NCBI RefSeq assembly: GCF_004328705.1 | Contig: NZ_CP035319.1 | Location: 1,612,001-1,676,000, forward strand | DNA: 64,000 nucleotides | Direction of reading: 5' to 3' | DNA from: Rhodococcus sp. ABRD24 | GTDB taxonomy: Bacteria > Actinomycetota > Actinomycetes > Mycobacteriales > Mycobacteriaceae | In this document: positions 1-8,549 of the stretch, in pieces | Numbering within the stretch: the first letter of the stretch is position 1 | Layout: each line of letters begins with the position of its first letter | The notes under the pieces: model-generated | What the model was told of the DNA's origin: nothing | Seen by the model: only the letters and a program-made list of their open reading frames with translations | The model's database searches: none | Position numbers and translations under genes: made by a program

Positions 1-276
1 ACCGGACAGGTAGATGGCCTTGAGCCCGGCACGGACCTGCTGGACCGCCATGTTGCCGGTGAGGGCGCCGAGCGAGTTGATGTAGTCCTCGTTGTTCACC
101 AGGTCCCAGAGGATCTCCGAGCCGCGGCGAGCGAGGGTGTGCTCCTCGACGACGGTGCCCTGGAGCTTGGTGACCTGCTCGGCCGTGTAGCTGCGCGTGA
201 TTCCCTTCCAGCGCGGATTGGTGTCCCAATCCTGCTGGATCTGCTCTGCGGTCTTCGGGGTTCCGGTGGTCGACAT
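1..276 (-). CDS. aceA: Isocitrate lyase, N-terminal part (cut by window start)
   Basis: The reverse strand encodes about 92 residues beginning [17 protein letters not shown] and continuing through [16 protein letters not shown], then [10 protein letters not shown] and [15 protein letters not shown]. This is the characteristic N-terminus of actinobacterial isocitrate lyase (AceA/Icl1). The enzyme cleaves isocitrate to succinate and glyoxylate in the glyoxylate shunt, in the cytosol, and is needed for growth on acetate and fatty acids. The ATG at 276 has a purine-rich GTGGAG about 7 bases upstream. The remaining four-fifths of the protein, including the KKCGH active-site signature, lies outside the window. 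The nearby ramB, whose orthologues control acetate and glyoxylate genes, supports the call. Expression is probably set from the roughly 400-base region upstream, which holds a Crp/GlxR-like site and a possible RamB site. Confidence 0.95.
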   Translation of the reverse strand, partial: MSTTGTPKTAEQIQQDWDTNPRWKGITRSYTAEQVTKLQGTVVEEHTLARRGSEILWDLVNNEDYINSLGALTGNMAVQQVRAGLKAIYLSG

Positions 277-433
277 CGAAAGCTCCACTTCTTCTCTGCT
301 GCGTCGCCCGGTACGGATGTACTGCTTCACATCGTTGCCAGGCCGTTCGGATGTACAAACCGACAATGGCACAGACGAAAACGGTCGTCTACCTGTTGCT
401 AATGCCAATCTTCGCTAGGTTTTCAATCCAATC

Positions 434-450
434 AGCAAAGCTTGCAAATG
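434..450. promoter_or_regulatory. Possible RamB-type site upstream of aceA
   Basis: The sequence AGCAAAGCTTGCAAATG resembles the A-rich/TTGCAAA motif reported for RamB in Corynebacterium, where RamB represses aceA and aceB. It is a match by memory of the consensus, not a scan. The position, about 160 bases upstream of the aceA start, and the ramB gene less than 2 kb away make it plausible. Confidence 0.3.
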
Positions 451-622
451 TTCCTAGCGGCCAGACGGTCGCTTGGCTTACCGTCCAGTAGGCATGAAAG
501 TTACCCGCAAGTAGGCATCTACCTCGGCATTGACCGGGAAACCTGATGCGCCGATCGGACCCGAACTCGGCCACGTCGAAAAGACGACCACAGTCGGAGA
601 GAAGCCAGGGCCGCACGGAAAC

Positions 623-638
623 TGTGACTGCAATCACG
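623..638. promoter_or_regulatory. Crp/GlxR-like cAMP receptor site
   Basis: TGTGACTGCAATCACG matches the TGTGA-N6-TCACA consensus of the Crp/GlxR family at nine of the ten defined positions. GlxR is known to control glyoxylate and acetate genes in Corynebacterium. The site lies upstream of aceA and just beyond the 3' end of the gene at 677-1507, so aceA is the likely target, though the distance of about 350 bases is long. Confidence 0.5.
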
Positions 639-676
639 GCAGGTAGGGACGGACCCCTACCGACCAGCCCTGCCGG

Positions 677-1507
677 CTAGTCCCTGCCGAGGATTGTCAC
701 GCGTGCGAAGCCGTAGCGAGCGTCGAGCGATGTCACCGTGGCCGAGATGTCATAGCCGCGCGAACCGAACTCGGCGCATTCGAGAACCGCCGAGCCCTCG
801 ACGATCGGCGACAGGCGAGTGAGCTTCCATCGCGTGTGGACCAACCCGTCAGCGGCTGTGCCGGACGCGGCTGCGCGGGCCGTCGTCCCCTGTCGGCGCA
901 TCGGTCGTTCGCGCCAGCTCTGCCGGGCCAGCCAATCGGGTGTCAGCCGCGTCTGCTGCGATCCGCAGCCGTCGAGCGCGACGGTGCCCACGAGTCCGCG
1001 GCCGTCGCCACTGACCGGGGAGATTGCGAGTCCCATACCGCCGACCCCGTTGACGAGCGCGAGCCCCGTGTGCGGGATGGCCGGCAAGCCGAAGGCGTCC
1101 CGGCCGCCGCGATCCGTGGTGGGCGAGCCCACCAGGATGTCCGATGTGAACGCACTCGCCTGCAGATCCCCGGGCCGCAGGCAGCTACACGACAGGCCTG
1201 CGAACAGACGGTCGAACGGGTCACCGACCTCGGCCGAACCGGAGGACAGCGGTTCGACGATCCACACCGCGATCTGCGGTTGCTCAGGAATACCGAGGCC
1301 CTCGGGCAGCACCGCCCGGGCGAACGATGGATTGACATCGGTCGTGAGGACGAGCCATCGGGCGGTGACGGAGGCACCGAAAGCCTCCTCTGGTTCAGCC
1401 GCCACCACGGGTGCCACAGGTGCCACACAGCCCTCCGCAACGGGCGGTGTGAACGCCCTCGACTGCCGGCGCGCGCTCCGCGAGCGGCGCTTCGAGGTAA
1501 AGATCAT
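677..1507 (-). CDS. Hypothetical protein, 276 residues
   Basis: I do not recognise this protein. It starts at an ATG with AGAGG about 7 bases upstream and has a strongly basic first 16 residues (KRRSRSARRQSR), no clear signal peptide and no membrane segment. The middle is rich in Gly and small hydrophobics (LALVNGVGGMGLAISPV) and the C-terminal 60 residues look like a compact mixed alpha/beta segment ending YGFARVTILGRD. Overlapping plus-strand frames of 227-263 codons exist but have Arg/Pro/His-rich compositions typical of antisense shadows. It is in the same orientation as aceA, but the 400-base gap with regulatory sites argues against one operon. Confidence 0.6.
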   Translation of the reverse strand: MIFTSKRRSRSARRQSRAFTPPVAEGCVAPVAPVVAAEPEEAFGASVTARWLVLTTDVNPSFARAVLPEGLGIPEQPQIAVWIVEPLSSGSAEVGDPFDRLFAGLSCSCLRPGDLQASAFTSDILVGSPTTDRGGRDAFGLPAIPHTGLALVNGVGGMGLAISPVSGDGRGLVGTVALDGCGSQQTRLTPDWLARQSWRERPMRRQGTTARAAASGTAADGLVHTRWKLTRLSPIVEGSAVLECAEFGSRGYDISATVTSLDARYGFARVTILGRD

Positions 1508-1780
1508 CGTGACCTCTGACGGAACTGACCGAGCCGGAGTCCTCGCGATCCCTGGACCCGAACCGCCTGAACGGGGGAAAGCCCACGCCCTGTTCAGGGG
1601 GCTGGCGTGAGCCGGAGACGCCCGTCGGCCTGTTGGGCGTCGGCATCATTGCGTCCGAGACGTGCAGGCCCTCGCCGACCGCCTCAAACCGCCTCGCAAA
1701 CAATGTTTTACGAAAATGCGTGCTGGTTGTTGCCCAGCCTTTTCCACCGGGACCGAGATGTCAAGACTTGTCGACAAACG

Positions 1781-1999
1781 TCATGACCGGTCTGCACACG
1801 TGACATTGTCGGGTTCGGCACGACGCTCGTCGCGCAAGTACCACACCACCCAGGTGACAGGGAACAACGCGCCACTGAGCACCGCCAGCGTCCTCACCTG
1901 ACCGCGGCGGCGCGCACCCAAAGATGTCAGGCCGGCGAACGGCAGCCATGTCACAACAGCGATACCGACGCCCAACAGCACTGCCTCCACCCCGTTCAT
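1781..1999 (-). CDS. Small membrane protein, 72 residues
   Basis: Starting at the ATG at 1999 (AGGAAG about 9 bases upstream), the protein runs MNGVEAVLLGVGIAVV... and contains two hydrophobic segments, residues about 4-24 and 34-50 (LAVLSGALFPVTWVVWYL), with a short basic loop (GARRRGQ) between them. This predicts a two-pass inner-membrane protein with no known function. It is divergent from ramB, sharing an upstream region of about 115 bases, so the two could be controlled together. A longer frame extends to 2095 but overlaps the ramB promoter region and lacks a ribosome site. Confidence 0.55.
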   Translation of the reverse strand: MNGVEAVLLGVGIAVVTWLPFAGLTSLGARRRGQVRTLAVLSGALFPVTWVVWYLRDERRAEPDNVTCADRS

Positions 2000-2115
2000 G
2001 GGTTCAGCTTCCTGCGGCGGGGGCATACGCGCAATCCACTCGACCCGGAGCCCCTCATCCGCCCGTGCTAATCCAACCCTTTGCACGCTTAGCAATCCCC
2101 TCGTACTCTGAGTTC

Positions 2116-3525
2116 ATGTCCAAGACCTTCGTCGGCGCACGTCTACGACAGCTCCGTACCGAACGCGGCCTCAGTCAGGCCGCACTCGCGAAGACGCTGG
2201 ACATCTCCGCCAGCTACCTCAACCAGATCGAGCACGACGTGCGCCCGCTGACGGTGCCGGTGCTGCTGCGGATCAGCGAGGTATTCGGGGTCGACACCAC
2301 ATTCTTCTCGTCTCAGGACGACACCCGGTTGATCGCGGAACTACGCGAGGTCGCGCTCGACAACGACATGGGCATCGACGCGGATGCACAGGAGATCGCG
2401 GAGATGGTGTCCTCACATCCGGGTCTGGCGAAGGCGATGGTGAACATGCACCGGCGCTACCGCAACACCACCGCGCAACTTGCCGCCGCCACCGAGGACC
2501 GTTTCAGCGACGGCAGCGGGAGCGGCTCGATCACGATGCCGCACGAGGAAGTCCGCGACTACTTCTACCAGCGTCAAAACTACATTCACGACCTGGATAC
2601 CGCGGCCGAGGAGCTCACCGCGCGAATGCGCTTCCATCGCGGCGACATCGCCGAGGGCATCGCCCGACGCCTCGAGAACGTGCACGACGTCCAGATCGTA
2701 CGGCGTATCGACCTCGGCGAGAACGTGCTGCACCGGTACGACCCGGAGACACGGGTCCTGGAGATTTCACCGCACCTGTCCGGCGGGCAGCAGGTGTTCA
2801 AGTTCGCGACCGAACTCGCTTACCTCGAGTGCGCCGATCTACTGCGCAAGCTCGTCGACGAGGGCAACTTCACCTCCGATGAGGCGCGCTCGCTCGCGAT
2901 GCTGGGTCTGGCGAACTACTTTGCGGCCGCGACAGTGCTGCCCTACGGCCAATTCCACGAGATCGCGGAGGACTTCCGCTACGACATCGAACGACTCTCA
3001 GCGTTCTACGCGATCAGCTACGAGACCATCTGCCACCGGCTCTCGACGCTGCAGCGCCCCAAGCAGCGCGGAGTGCCGTGGTCGTTCGTCCGGGTGGATC
3101 GGGCGGGAAACATGTCGAAGCGACAGTCCGCCACCGGGTTCCACTTCTCATCGAGCGGCGGGACCTGCCCGCTGTGGAACGTGTACGAAACATTCGCGTA
3201 CCCCGGCAAGATCATGACGCAGATCGCGCAGATGCCGGACGGTCGCAACTACCTGTGGGTGGCCCGCACCGTGGAGCGTCGCGCATCGCGGTACGGCCAG
3301 CCCGGTAAGACGTTTGCGATCGGCCTCGGCTGCGAACTGCGGCACGCTTCCCGTGTCGTGTATGCAGAGGGCCTCGACCTGGGCGGCGGCACGACCACTC
3401 CCATCGGCGCCGGCTGTCGCGTGTGCGAACGAATGAACTGCCCGCAGCGCGCCTTCCCGCCTCTGGGCAAGGAACTCGACATCAACGAGCACCGAAGCTC
3501 GGTCTCGCCGTACACAATTCGCTGA
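2116..3525 (+). CDS. ramB: XRE-family regulator RamB (acetate/short-chain acyl metabolism)
   Basis: This 469-residue protein has an N-terminal helix-turn-helix of the XRE type (about residues 1-65: LRQLRTERGLSQAALAKTL, then SYLNQIEHDVRPLT). It is followed by the IrrE/ImmA-like region (about 150-310) and a C-terminal cysteine-containing DUF2083 domain (GTCPLW, LGCELRHA, CRVCERMNCPQRA). This domain order and length are those of RamB of Corynebacterium and Rv0465c of Mycobacterium, regulators of isocitrate lyase, malate synthase and acetate-activation genes. The ATG at 2116 gives the usual N-terminus MSKTFVGARLRQLR; an open frame extends far upstream but encodes nothing similar. The four C-terminal cysteines could bind a ligand or metal. 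Location close to aceA fits its role; autoregulation is likely but not shown. Confidence 0.93.
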   Translation: MSKTFVGARLRQLRTERGLSQAALAKTLDISASYLNQIEHDVRPLTVPVLLRISEVFGVDTTFFSSQDDTRLIAELREVALDNDMGIDADAQEIAEMVSSHPGLAKAMVNMHRRYRNTTAQLAAATEDRFSDGSGSGSITMPHEEVRDYFYQRQNYIHDLDTAAEELTARMRFHRGDIAEGIARRLENVHDVQIVRRIDLGENVLHRYDPETRVLEISPHLSGGQQVFKFATELAYLECADLLRKLVDEGNFTSDEARSLAMLGLANYFAAATVLPYGQFHEIAEDFRYDIERLSAFYAISYETICHRLSTLQRPKQRGVPWSFVRVDRAGNMSKRQSATGFHFSSSGGTCPLWNVYETFAYPGKIMTQIAQMPDGRNYLWVARTVERRASRYGQPGKTFAIGLGCELRHASRVVYAEGLDLGGGTTTPIGAGCRVCERMNCPQRAFPPLGKELDINEHRSSVSPYTIR

Positions 3526-3722
3526 TTCTCCGGCACCTGTTCCACCATTCTCCGCCTGCGGTGTGAGCAGCCGTTCATGCGTGCGTAACACCCGACACGA
3601 ACTCGTCATCGACAGACATTCCGGCGCAACAACTTCCGCCTACTGTCTGCGATCACGGATACAGCGTCGTATACGCACCTCTTCGGCAGCTCAGCGTCAC
3701 ACCTCCGACGGAAAGGCCGTCC

Positions 3723-4991
3723 ATGCCCACCTTCTCCAAGCGTGCTCTCACCGCCCCCGCCGCCCTCGCCGCGCTCGGTCTGGTCCTCGCCGGTTGCGGC
3801 AGCAAGGCCTCCGACACCACCGCCGATGCCGCCGGCGCCACAGAATCCTGCGTCGACACCTCGGGGAACACGATCAAGGTCGGCTCCCTGAACTCACTGT
3901 CGGGCACGATGGCGATCAGCGAGGTCACCGTCCGTGACTCGATCACCCTCGCCGTCGAGGAGATCAACAACTCGGGCGGCGTGCTGGGCAAGCAGGTCCA
4001 GATCGTGGCCGAGGACGGCGCATCGGAGCCGACGGTGTTCGCCGAGAAGGCCGAGAAGCTCATCAGTAGCGACTGTGTCGCAGCAGTTTTCGGCGGGTGG
4101 ACGTCGTCGAGTCGCAAGGCGATGCTGCCGGTCTTCGAGGACCGGAACTCGCTGCTCTACTACCCCGTCCAGTACGAGGGCCTCGAGGATTCACCCAACA
4201 TCTTCTACACCGGCGCCACCACCAATCAACAGATCGTGCCGGCCCTGGACTACTTGAAGGAGAAGGGCGTCACGTCGTTGTACCTGGTGGGCAGCGACTA
4301 CGTGTTCCCGCAGACCGCGAACCGCATCATCAAGGCGTACGCCGCGGCCAACGGCATCGAGATCAAGGGCGAGGACTACACGCCACTCGGCTCCACCGAC
4401 TTCTCGACCATCGTCAACAAGGTCCGCACCGCGAACGCCGATGCCGTCTTCAACACCCTCAACGGTGACTCCAACGTGGCATTCTTCCGCGAGTACTCCA
4501 ATGTGGGACTGAAAGCCGCTGACATGCCGGTGGTCTCGGTGTCCATCGCCGAGGAGGAAGTGGGCGGTATCGGTGTCGCGAACGTCGATGGCCAGCTGAC
4601 GGCGTGGAACTACTACCAGACAGTCGACTCGCCGGCGAACAAGAAGTTCGTCGACGCGTACCAGGCCAGATACGGCGCGAACAAGCCCACGTCCGATCCG
4701 ATGGAGGCGGCCTACACGTCGGTGTACCTGTGGAAGAACACTGTGGAGAAGGCCGGTTCGTTCGGGGTTACCGACATCCAGGCCGCCGCCGACGGCGTCA
4801 CCTTCCAAGCGCCCGAGGGCCTCGTCACCATCGACGGCGACAACCATCACATCACCAAGACCGCTCGTATCGGCGAGATCCGTGGCGATGGACTGATCTA
4901 CACCGTATGGGAGTCCGACGGCCCGATCCAGCCCGACCCGTACCTCGCGAACTACGAATGGGCAGCGGGGCTGTCCGGCTCCGGTAGCTAG
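3723..4991 (+). CDS. urtA: Urea ABC transporter, substrate-binding lipoprotein
   Basis: A 422-residue periplasmic-binding protein with a lipoprotein signal: a basic start, hydrophobic core and lipobox LAGC with the modified Cys at residue 25. The body has the diagnostic UrtA sequences [38 protein letters not shown] and [20 protein letters not shown], which separate urea/amide binders from LivK-type amino-acid binders. It captures extracellular urea and delivers it to UrtBC. It is the first gene of a plus-strand run urtABCDE-uca, with a good AGGAAAG-like purine stretch (GACGGAAAGG) before the ATG. The roughly 200-base upstream region should hold the promoter, possibly nitrogen controlled, but I could not identify a GlnR/AmtR box with confidence. 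Confidence 0.95.
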   Translation: MPTFSKRALTAPAALAALGLVLAGCGSKASDTTADAAGATESCVDTSGNTIKVGSLNSLSGTMAISEVTVRDSITLAVEEINNSGGVLGKQVQIVAEDGASEPTVFAEKAEKLISSDCVAAVFGGWTSSSRKAMLPVFEDRNSLLYYPVQYEGLEDSPNIFYTGATTNQQIVPALDYLKEKGVTSLYLVGSDYVFPQTANRIIKAYAAANGIEIKGEDYTPLGSTDFSTIVNKVRTANADAVFNTLNGDSNVAFFREYSNVGLKAADMPVVSVSIAEEEVGGIGVANVDGQLTAWNYYQTVDSPANKKFVDAYQARYGANKPTSDPMEAAYTSVYLWKNTVEKAGSFGVTDIQAAADGVTFQAPEGLVTIDGDNHHITKTARIGEIRGDGLIYTVWESDGPIQPDPYLANYEWAAGLSGSGS

Positions 4992-5027
4992 TCCGTTCGC
5001 AGACGACGAGAGGGAGGGCGAGCACCG

Positions 5028-5912
5028 ATGGATGTGATGATCGGGCAGCTGTTCACCGGCCTGAGCATCGGGTCGATCCTGCTACTGGCGGCACTGGGAC
5101 TGTCGTTGACCTTCGGCCAGATGGGCGTGATCAACATGGCCCACGGCGAGTTCATCATGGCCGGCTCCTATACCGCCTACGTGGTGCAGCAGGTCGTTTC
5201 GAGCGCCGGGGCGTCACTGCTGCTGTCGCTGCTGGTCGGTTTCGTGGTCGGCGGGCTGATGGGCGTCCTGCTCGAGGCCACCCTGATCCGGCGGATGTAC
5301 CACCGTCCGCTGGATACGCTGCTGGTGACCTTCGGCGTCGGACTGGTACTACAGCAGCTGGCACGCGACATCTTCGGTGCCCCCGCAGTGAACGTCGTTG
5401 CGCCGTCGTGGCTCTCGGGCGGTGTGGAGATCCTCGGCGCAGTAGTCCCGAAGACCCGGATCTTCATTCTGATGCTGGCGCTCGTCGCGGTCGCGGTGCT
5501 GTCCTTCGCACTGGCGAAGACCTCGATGGGCCGGCGCATTCGCGCGGTGGTCCAGAATCGCGATCTCGCGGAGACCAGCGGAATCTCCTCGCGACGAACC
5601 GATGTGACAACGTTCTTCATCGGCTCGGGCCTGGCCGGCGTGGCCGGCGTCGCTCTCACGCTGATCGGATCGACGAGCCCGACGATCGGGCAGTCGTACT
5701 TGATCGACGCGTTCCTCGTGGTCGTGATCGGTGGCCTCGGGAGGATCGCGGGCGCGGTGGTGGCGGCGTTCGCGCTGGGCATCCTCAACTCGTTCATCGA
5801 GTACTCCACCACCGCGTCGATCGCGAAGGTGATCGTGTTCGTGCTCATCGTCATCTTCCTCCAGGCCCGCCCGCAGGGGCTGTTCGTCGCCAAGACAAGG
5901 AGCCTGGCATGA
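5028..5912 (+). CDS. urtB: Urea ABC transporter permease UrtB
   Basis: A 294-residue LivH-type inner-membrane permease with about eight hydrophobic segments. Typical features are LTFGQMGVINMAHGEFIMAG near residues 28-47 and the EAA-like cytoplasmic loop SMGRRIRAVVQNRDLAETSG around 165-185. With UrtC it forms the urea channel. The ATG at 5028 follows a strong AGGGAGGG site; it lies 37 bases after urtA. The end overlaps urtC by 4 bases (ATGA), implying translational coupling. The amide-type binding protein upstream and urea carboxylase downstream make urea, rather than amino acids, the likely substrate. Confidence 0.94.
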   Translation: MDVMIGQLFTGLSIGSILLLAALGLSLTFGQMGVINMAHGEFIMAGSYTAYVVQQVVSSAGASLLLSLLVGFVVGGLMGVLLEATLIRRMYHRPLDTLLVTFGVGLVLQQLARDIFGAPAVNVVAPSWLSGGVEILGAVVPKTRIFILMLALVAVAVLSFALAKTSMGRRIRAVVQNRDLAETSGISSRRTDVTTFFIGSGLAGVAGVALTLIGSTSPTIGQSYLIDAFLVVVIGGLGRIAGAVVAAFALGILNSFIEYSTTASIAKVIVFVLIVIFLQARPQGLFVAKTRSLA

Positions 5913-7006
5913 CCGTGCTCAGTCGCTACCGGGCGTGGGCGGGATTCGCCGCATCCGCTCTCGTGCTGCTCGGACTCGCTCCGGCCCTGCTCTCGGACTT
6001 CCGACTCAACCTGTTGGCCAAGTTCCTGTGCTTCGCCATCGTCGCGGTGGGCATCGGATTGGCTTGGGGCCGAGGCGGAATGCTCACCCTGGGCCAGGGA
6101 GTGTTCTTCGGCCTCGGTGCCTACATCATGGCGATGCACCTCAAGATCGCCGACGCGGAACTTCGCGGCGACGCGGTGCCTGACTTCATGCAGATCGCGG
6201 GGATCCGCCAGCTGCCCGGCTACTGGACGCCGTTCGCGTCACCGTTCACGACCATCGCCGCGATCCTTGTCGTCCCCGCCCTGGTCGCGTTTCTGCTCGG
6301 TCTCGGCGTGTTCAAGCGCCGGGTCAAGGGCGCCTACTTCGCGATCCTGTCGCAGGCCCTGGCGGCGGCGTTCGCGATTCTGCTGATCGGCCAGCAGTCG
6401 ATCGGCGGTTCCAACGGCCTCAATCGTTTCCGCACCTTCTTCGGATTCAACCTGGCCGATCCGACGAACAAGCGAATGCTGTTCTTCATCGCGGCCACGG
6501 TGCTGCTGGCGGTCGTCGCCCTCACCCGTCAGCTGATGAACTCGCGCTATGGCGAACTGCTGGTCGCGGTGCGAGATCAGGAAGAGCGCGTCCGCTTCCT
6601 CGGCTACGACCCCGCGAACATCAAGGTGGTCGCGTACACGGTCGCAGCCTTCTTCGCGGGCCTCGCGGGCGCACTGTTCGTGCCGATCGTCGGCATCATC
6701 TCCCCCGCCGACGTCGGCATCGTTCCCTCGATCGCGTTCCTCATCGGCGTCGCGATCGGCGGGCGCACGACGCTGTTGGGCCCGGTGCTCGGCGCGATCG
6801 GCGTCGCATGGGCGCAGACCACGCTGTCCGAGAACTTCCCCTCGGCATGGACATACGCGCAGGGTCTGCTGTTCATCGTCGTGATCGGGTTCTTCCCCGC
6901 GGGTATCGCCGGGATCGCAACGCTGTTGCGGCGCCGGACCCTCGTCACCACACCCCCGCCGGATCCCGAATCCGAGCCCGCCCGCGAGATGGAGGCCGCG
7001 CGATGA
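5909..7006 (+). CDS. urtC: Urea ABC transporter permease UrtC
   Basis: A 365-residue LivM-type permease with about nine hydrophobic segments. Motifs include GIGLAWGRGGMLTLGQGVFFGLGAY and, in the second half, the cytoplasmic coupling loop NSRYGELLVAVRDQEERVRFLGYD. The insertion between these (about residues 85-115, ELRGDAVPDFMQIAGIRQLPGYW) is typical of UrtC and not of LivM. The start ATG at 5909 overlaps the urtB stop, and its own stop overlaps urtD by ATGA, so B, C and D are coupled. The C-terminal tail is Pro/Glu-rich. Confidence 0.94.
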   Translation: MTVLSRYRAWAGFAASALVLLGLAPALLSDFRLNLLAKFLCFAIVAVGIGLAWGRGGMLTLGQGVFFGLGAYIMAMHLKIADAELRGDAVPDFMQIAGIRQLPGYWTPFASPFTTIAAILVVPALVAFLLGLGVFKRRVKGAYFAILSQALAAAFAILLIGQQSIGGSNGLNRFRTFFGFNLADPTNKRMLFFIAATVLLAVVALTRQLMNSRYGELLVAVRDQEERVRFLGYDPANIKVVAYTVAAFFAGLAGALFVPIVGIISPADVGIVPSIAFLIGVAIGGRTTLLGPVLGAIGVAWAQTTLSENFPSAWTYAQGLLFIVVIGFFPAGIAGIATLLRRRTLVTTPPPDPESEPAREMEAAR

Positions 7007-7806
7007 ACCTCACCCAGCACCAGCCGGCACTCGGCGGCAACGCCGGAATGTCCAGCCAGTACCTCGAGATCCGTGACCTGCGTGTCACGTTCGACGGCTT
7101 CACCGCCGTCGACGGCGTGAATCTCACTCTTCTGCAGGGGGATCTGCGCTTCCTCATCGGCCCCAACGGCGCCGGCAAGACGACGTTGGTCGACGCCGTC
7201 ACCGGCCTGGTCCCGGCCACCGGTTCGGTCACCAAGTCCGGCGTCGAACTGCTCGGACAAAAGGTCCACAAGATCGCCCGGCAGGGAGTTGGCCGAACCT
7301 TCCAGACCGCATCGGTGTTCGATCAGCTCACGGTGCTGCAGAACCTCGACATCGCCGCCGGAGCCGGACGTTCTGCGCTGACGCTGCTGCGCCGCCGCAA
7401 GGCCGTCCTGCCGCACATCGAGGAGGCCCTCGAGACGACCGGCCTGACCCACCTGCGCGACCGCAAGGCCGGGATCCTCGCGCACGGTCAGAAGCAGTGG
7501 CTCGAGATCGGCATGCTGCTGGTGCAGGACGCCGACGTCCTATTGCTCGACGAACCGGTGGCCGGGATGAGCCACGACGAGCGCGAGGAGACCGGAAACC
7601 TGCTGCGCCGCATCGGCGGTGAACGAACCGTCGTCGTGGTCGAGCACGACATGGACTTCATGCGGGCGTTCGCGACATCGGTGACGGTGCTGGCCCGCGG
7701 CAAGGTGATCGCCGACGGCAGTGTCGAGGAGATCCAGGCCGACCCGATGGTCCAGCAGGTGTACTTGGGCACCACCGCGGCCGTCGATGTCCTCGAGGAG
7801 CACTGA
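7003..7806 (+). CDS. urtD: Urea ABC transporter ATP-binding protein UrtD
   Basis: A 267-residue LivG-type ATPase. It has Walker A GPNGAGKTT (about residues 52-60), Q-loop region GRTFQTASVFDQLT, an atypical signature LAHGQKQWLEIG in place of LSGGQ (normal for UrtD), Walker B VLLLDEPVAGMS, and switch His in VVVVEHDMDFM. It hydrolyses ATP on the cytoplasmic side of UrtBC together with UrtE. The first ATG (7003) overlaps the urtC stop; an internal ATG 15 codons later (MSSQYLEIRDLRV) aligns better with short homologues and is an alternative start. Confidence 0.94.
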   Translation: MNLTQHQPALGGNAGMSSQYLEIRDLRVTFDGFTAVDGVNLTLLQGDLRFLIGPNGAGKTTLVDAVTGLVPATGSVTKSGVELLGQKVHKIARQGVGRTFQTASVFDQLTVLQNLDIAAGAGRSALTLLRRRKAVLPHIEEALETTGLTHLRDRKAGILAHGQKQWLEIGMLLVQDADVLLLDEPVAGMSHDEREETGNLLRRIGGERTVVVVEHDMDFMRAFATSVTVLARGKVIADGSVEEIQADPMVQQVYLGTTAAVDVLEEH

Positions 7807-7808
7807 TC

Positions 7809-8501
7809 ATGCTGGAACTCATCGACATTCACACCGGCTACGGCCGCACCGAGATCATCCACGGCGCCACCGTCACCGTGCCTGCCGACGGCGTCGCCGC
7901 GGTGATGGGGCACAACGGCGCCGGAAAGACCACCCTGTTGCGCGCCGCCGTCGGACTCGCGAAGTGCACGTCGGGCAAGGTGCTGCTGGACGGCGACGAC
8001 ATCACCAGGCTGCGCCCCAGCGCCCGCGTCGCCCGCGGCCTGGCATACGTCCCACAGGGGCAGCAATCGTTCGGGCAGCTCACGTGTGCCGAGAATCTGC
8101 AGGTGGTCGCCGACGGTCGCAAGCGTGGCAAGGCGCTCATCGAGCAGCAGCTCGCACTGTTCCCAGCACTCGAACCACTCCTGAGTCGCCGGGCCGGGCT
8201 GCTGTCCGGAGGTCAGCGCCAGCAGCTCGCCATCGCGCGGGCACTGATCACCGAGCCTCGGGTGCTGGTGCTCGACGAGCCGACGGAGGGCATCCAGCCG
8301 TCTGTGGTGGCCGAGATCGAGGCCGCGATCGTCGAGCTCACCCTCCGCGGCAATCTCGGGGTCCTGTTGGTGGAGCAGCATATCGGTTTCGCTCTGCAAT
8401 CCGCCGAGCGCTACTACATCCTCGAGTCCGGCCGCGTCACGTCGAGTGGCGCCGGAGGTGCCGACGCCGAGTCCGTCGTGCGCGACGCCATGGCCATCTG
8501 A
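7809..8501 (+). CDS. urtE: Urea ABC transporter ATP-binding protein UrtE
   Basis: A 230-residue LivF-type ATPase with Walker A GHNGAGKTT (about residue 34), signature LSGGQRQQLAIARAL, Walker B VLVLDEPTEGIQPSVV and H-loop LLVEQHIGF. The phrase EPTEGIQPSVVAEIE is typical of UrtE. It starts 2 bases after the urtD stop and precedes the urea carboxylase gene by 48 bases, completing the transporter. Confidence 0.94.
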   Translation: MLELIDIHTGYGRTEIIHGATVTVPADGVAAVMGHNGAGKTTLLRAAVGLAKCTSGKVLLDGDDITRLRPSARVARGLAYVPQGQQSFGQLTCAENLQVVADGRKRGKALIEQQLALFPALEPLLSRRAGLLSGGQRQQLAIARALITEPRVLVLDEPTEGIQPSVVAEIEAAIVELTLRGNLGVLLVEQHIGFALQSAERYYILESGRVTSSGAGGADAESVVRDAMAI

Positions 8502-8549
8502 CGAGCCCATCCAGGGCCACTCCCCGAATCGATCGAAGGAGCCCTTCCC

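Larger units (their letters stand above)
277..676. other. Upstream region of aceA, no gene
   Basis: About 400 bases separate the isocitrate lyase start from the end of the next minus-strand gene. Base composition is lower in GC than the flanking genes and I see no convincing coding frame; the 82-codon minus frame at 389-637 has no family resemblance. The region is best read as the long control region of aceA, containing the two candidate regulatory sites listed separately. Confidence 0.6.

Noticed and set aside
819..1610. 263-codon frame on the plus strand
   Set aside because: Antisense to the 276-residue minus-strand protein, which has the better ribosome site and residue composition.
3526..3722. 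Riboswitch or GlnR box upstream of urtA
   Set aside because: I looked for a conserved leader fold or a clear GlnR/AmtR motif and could not support one.
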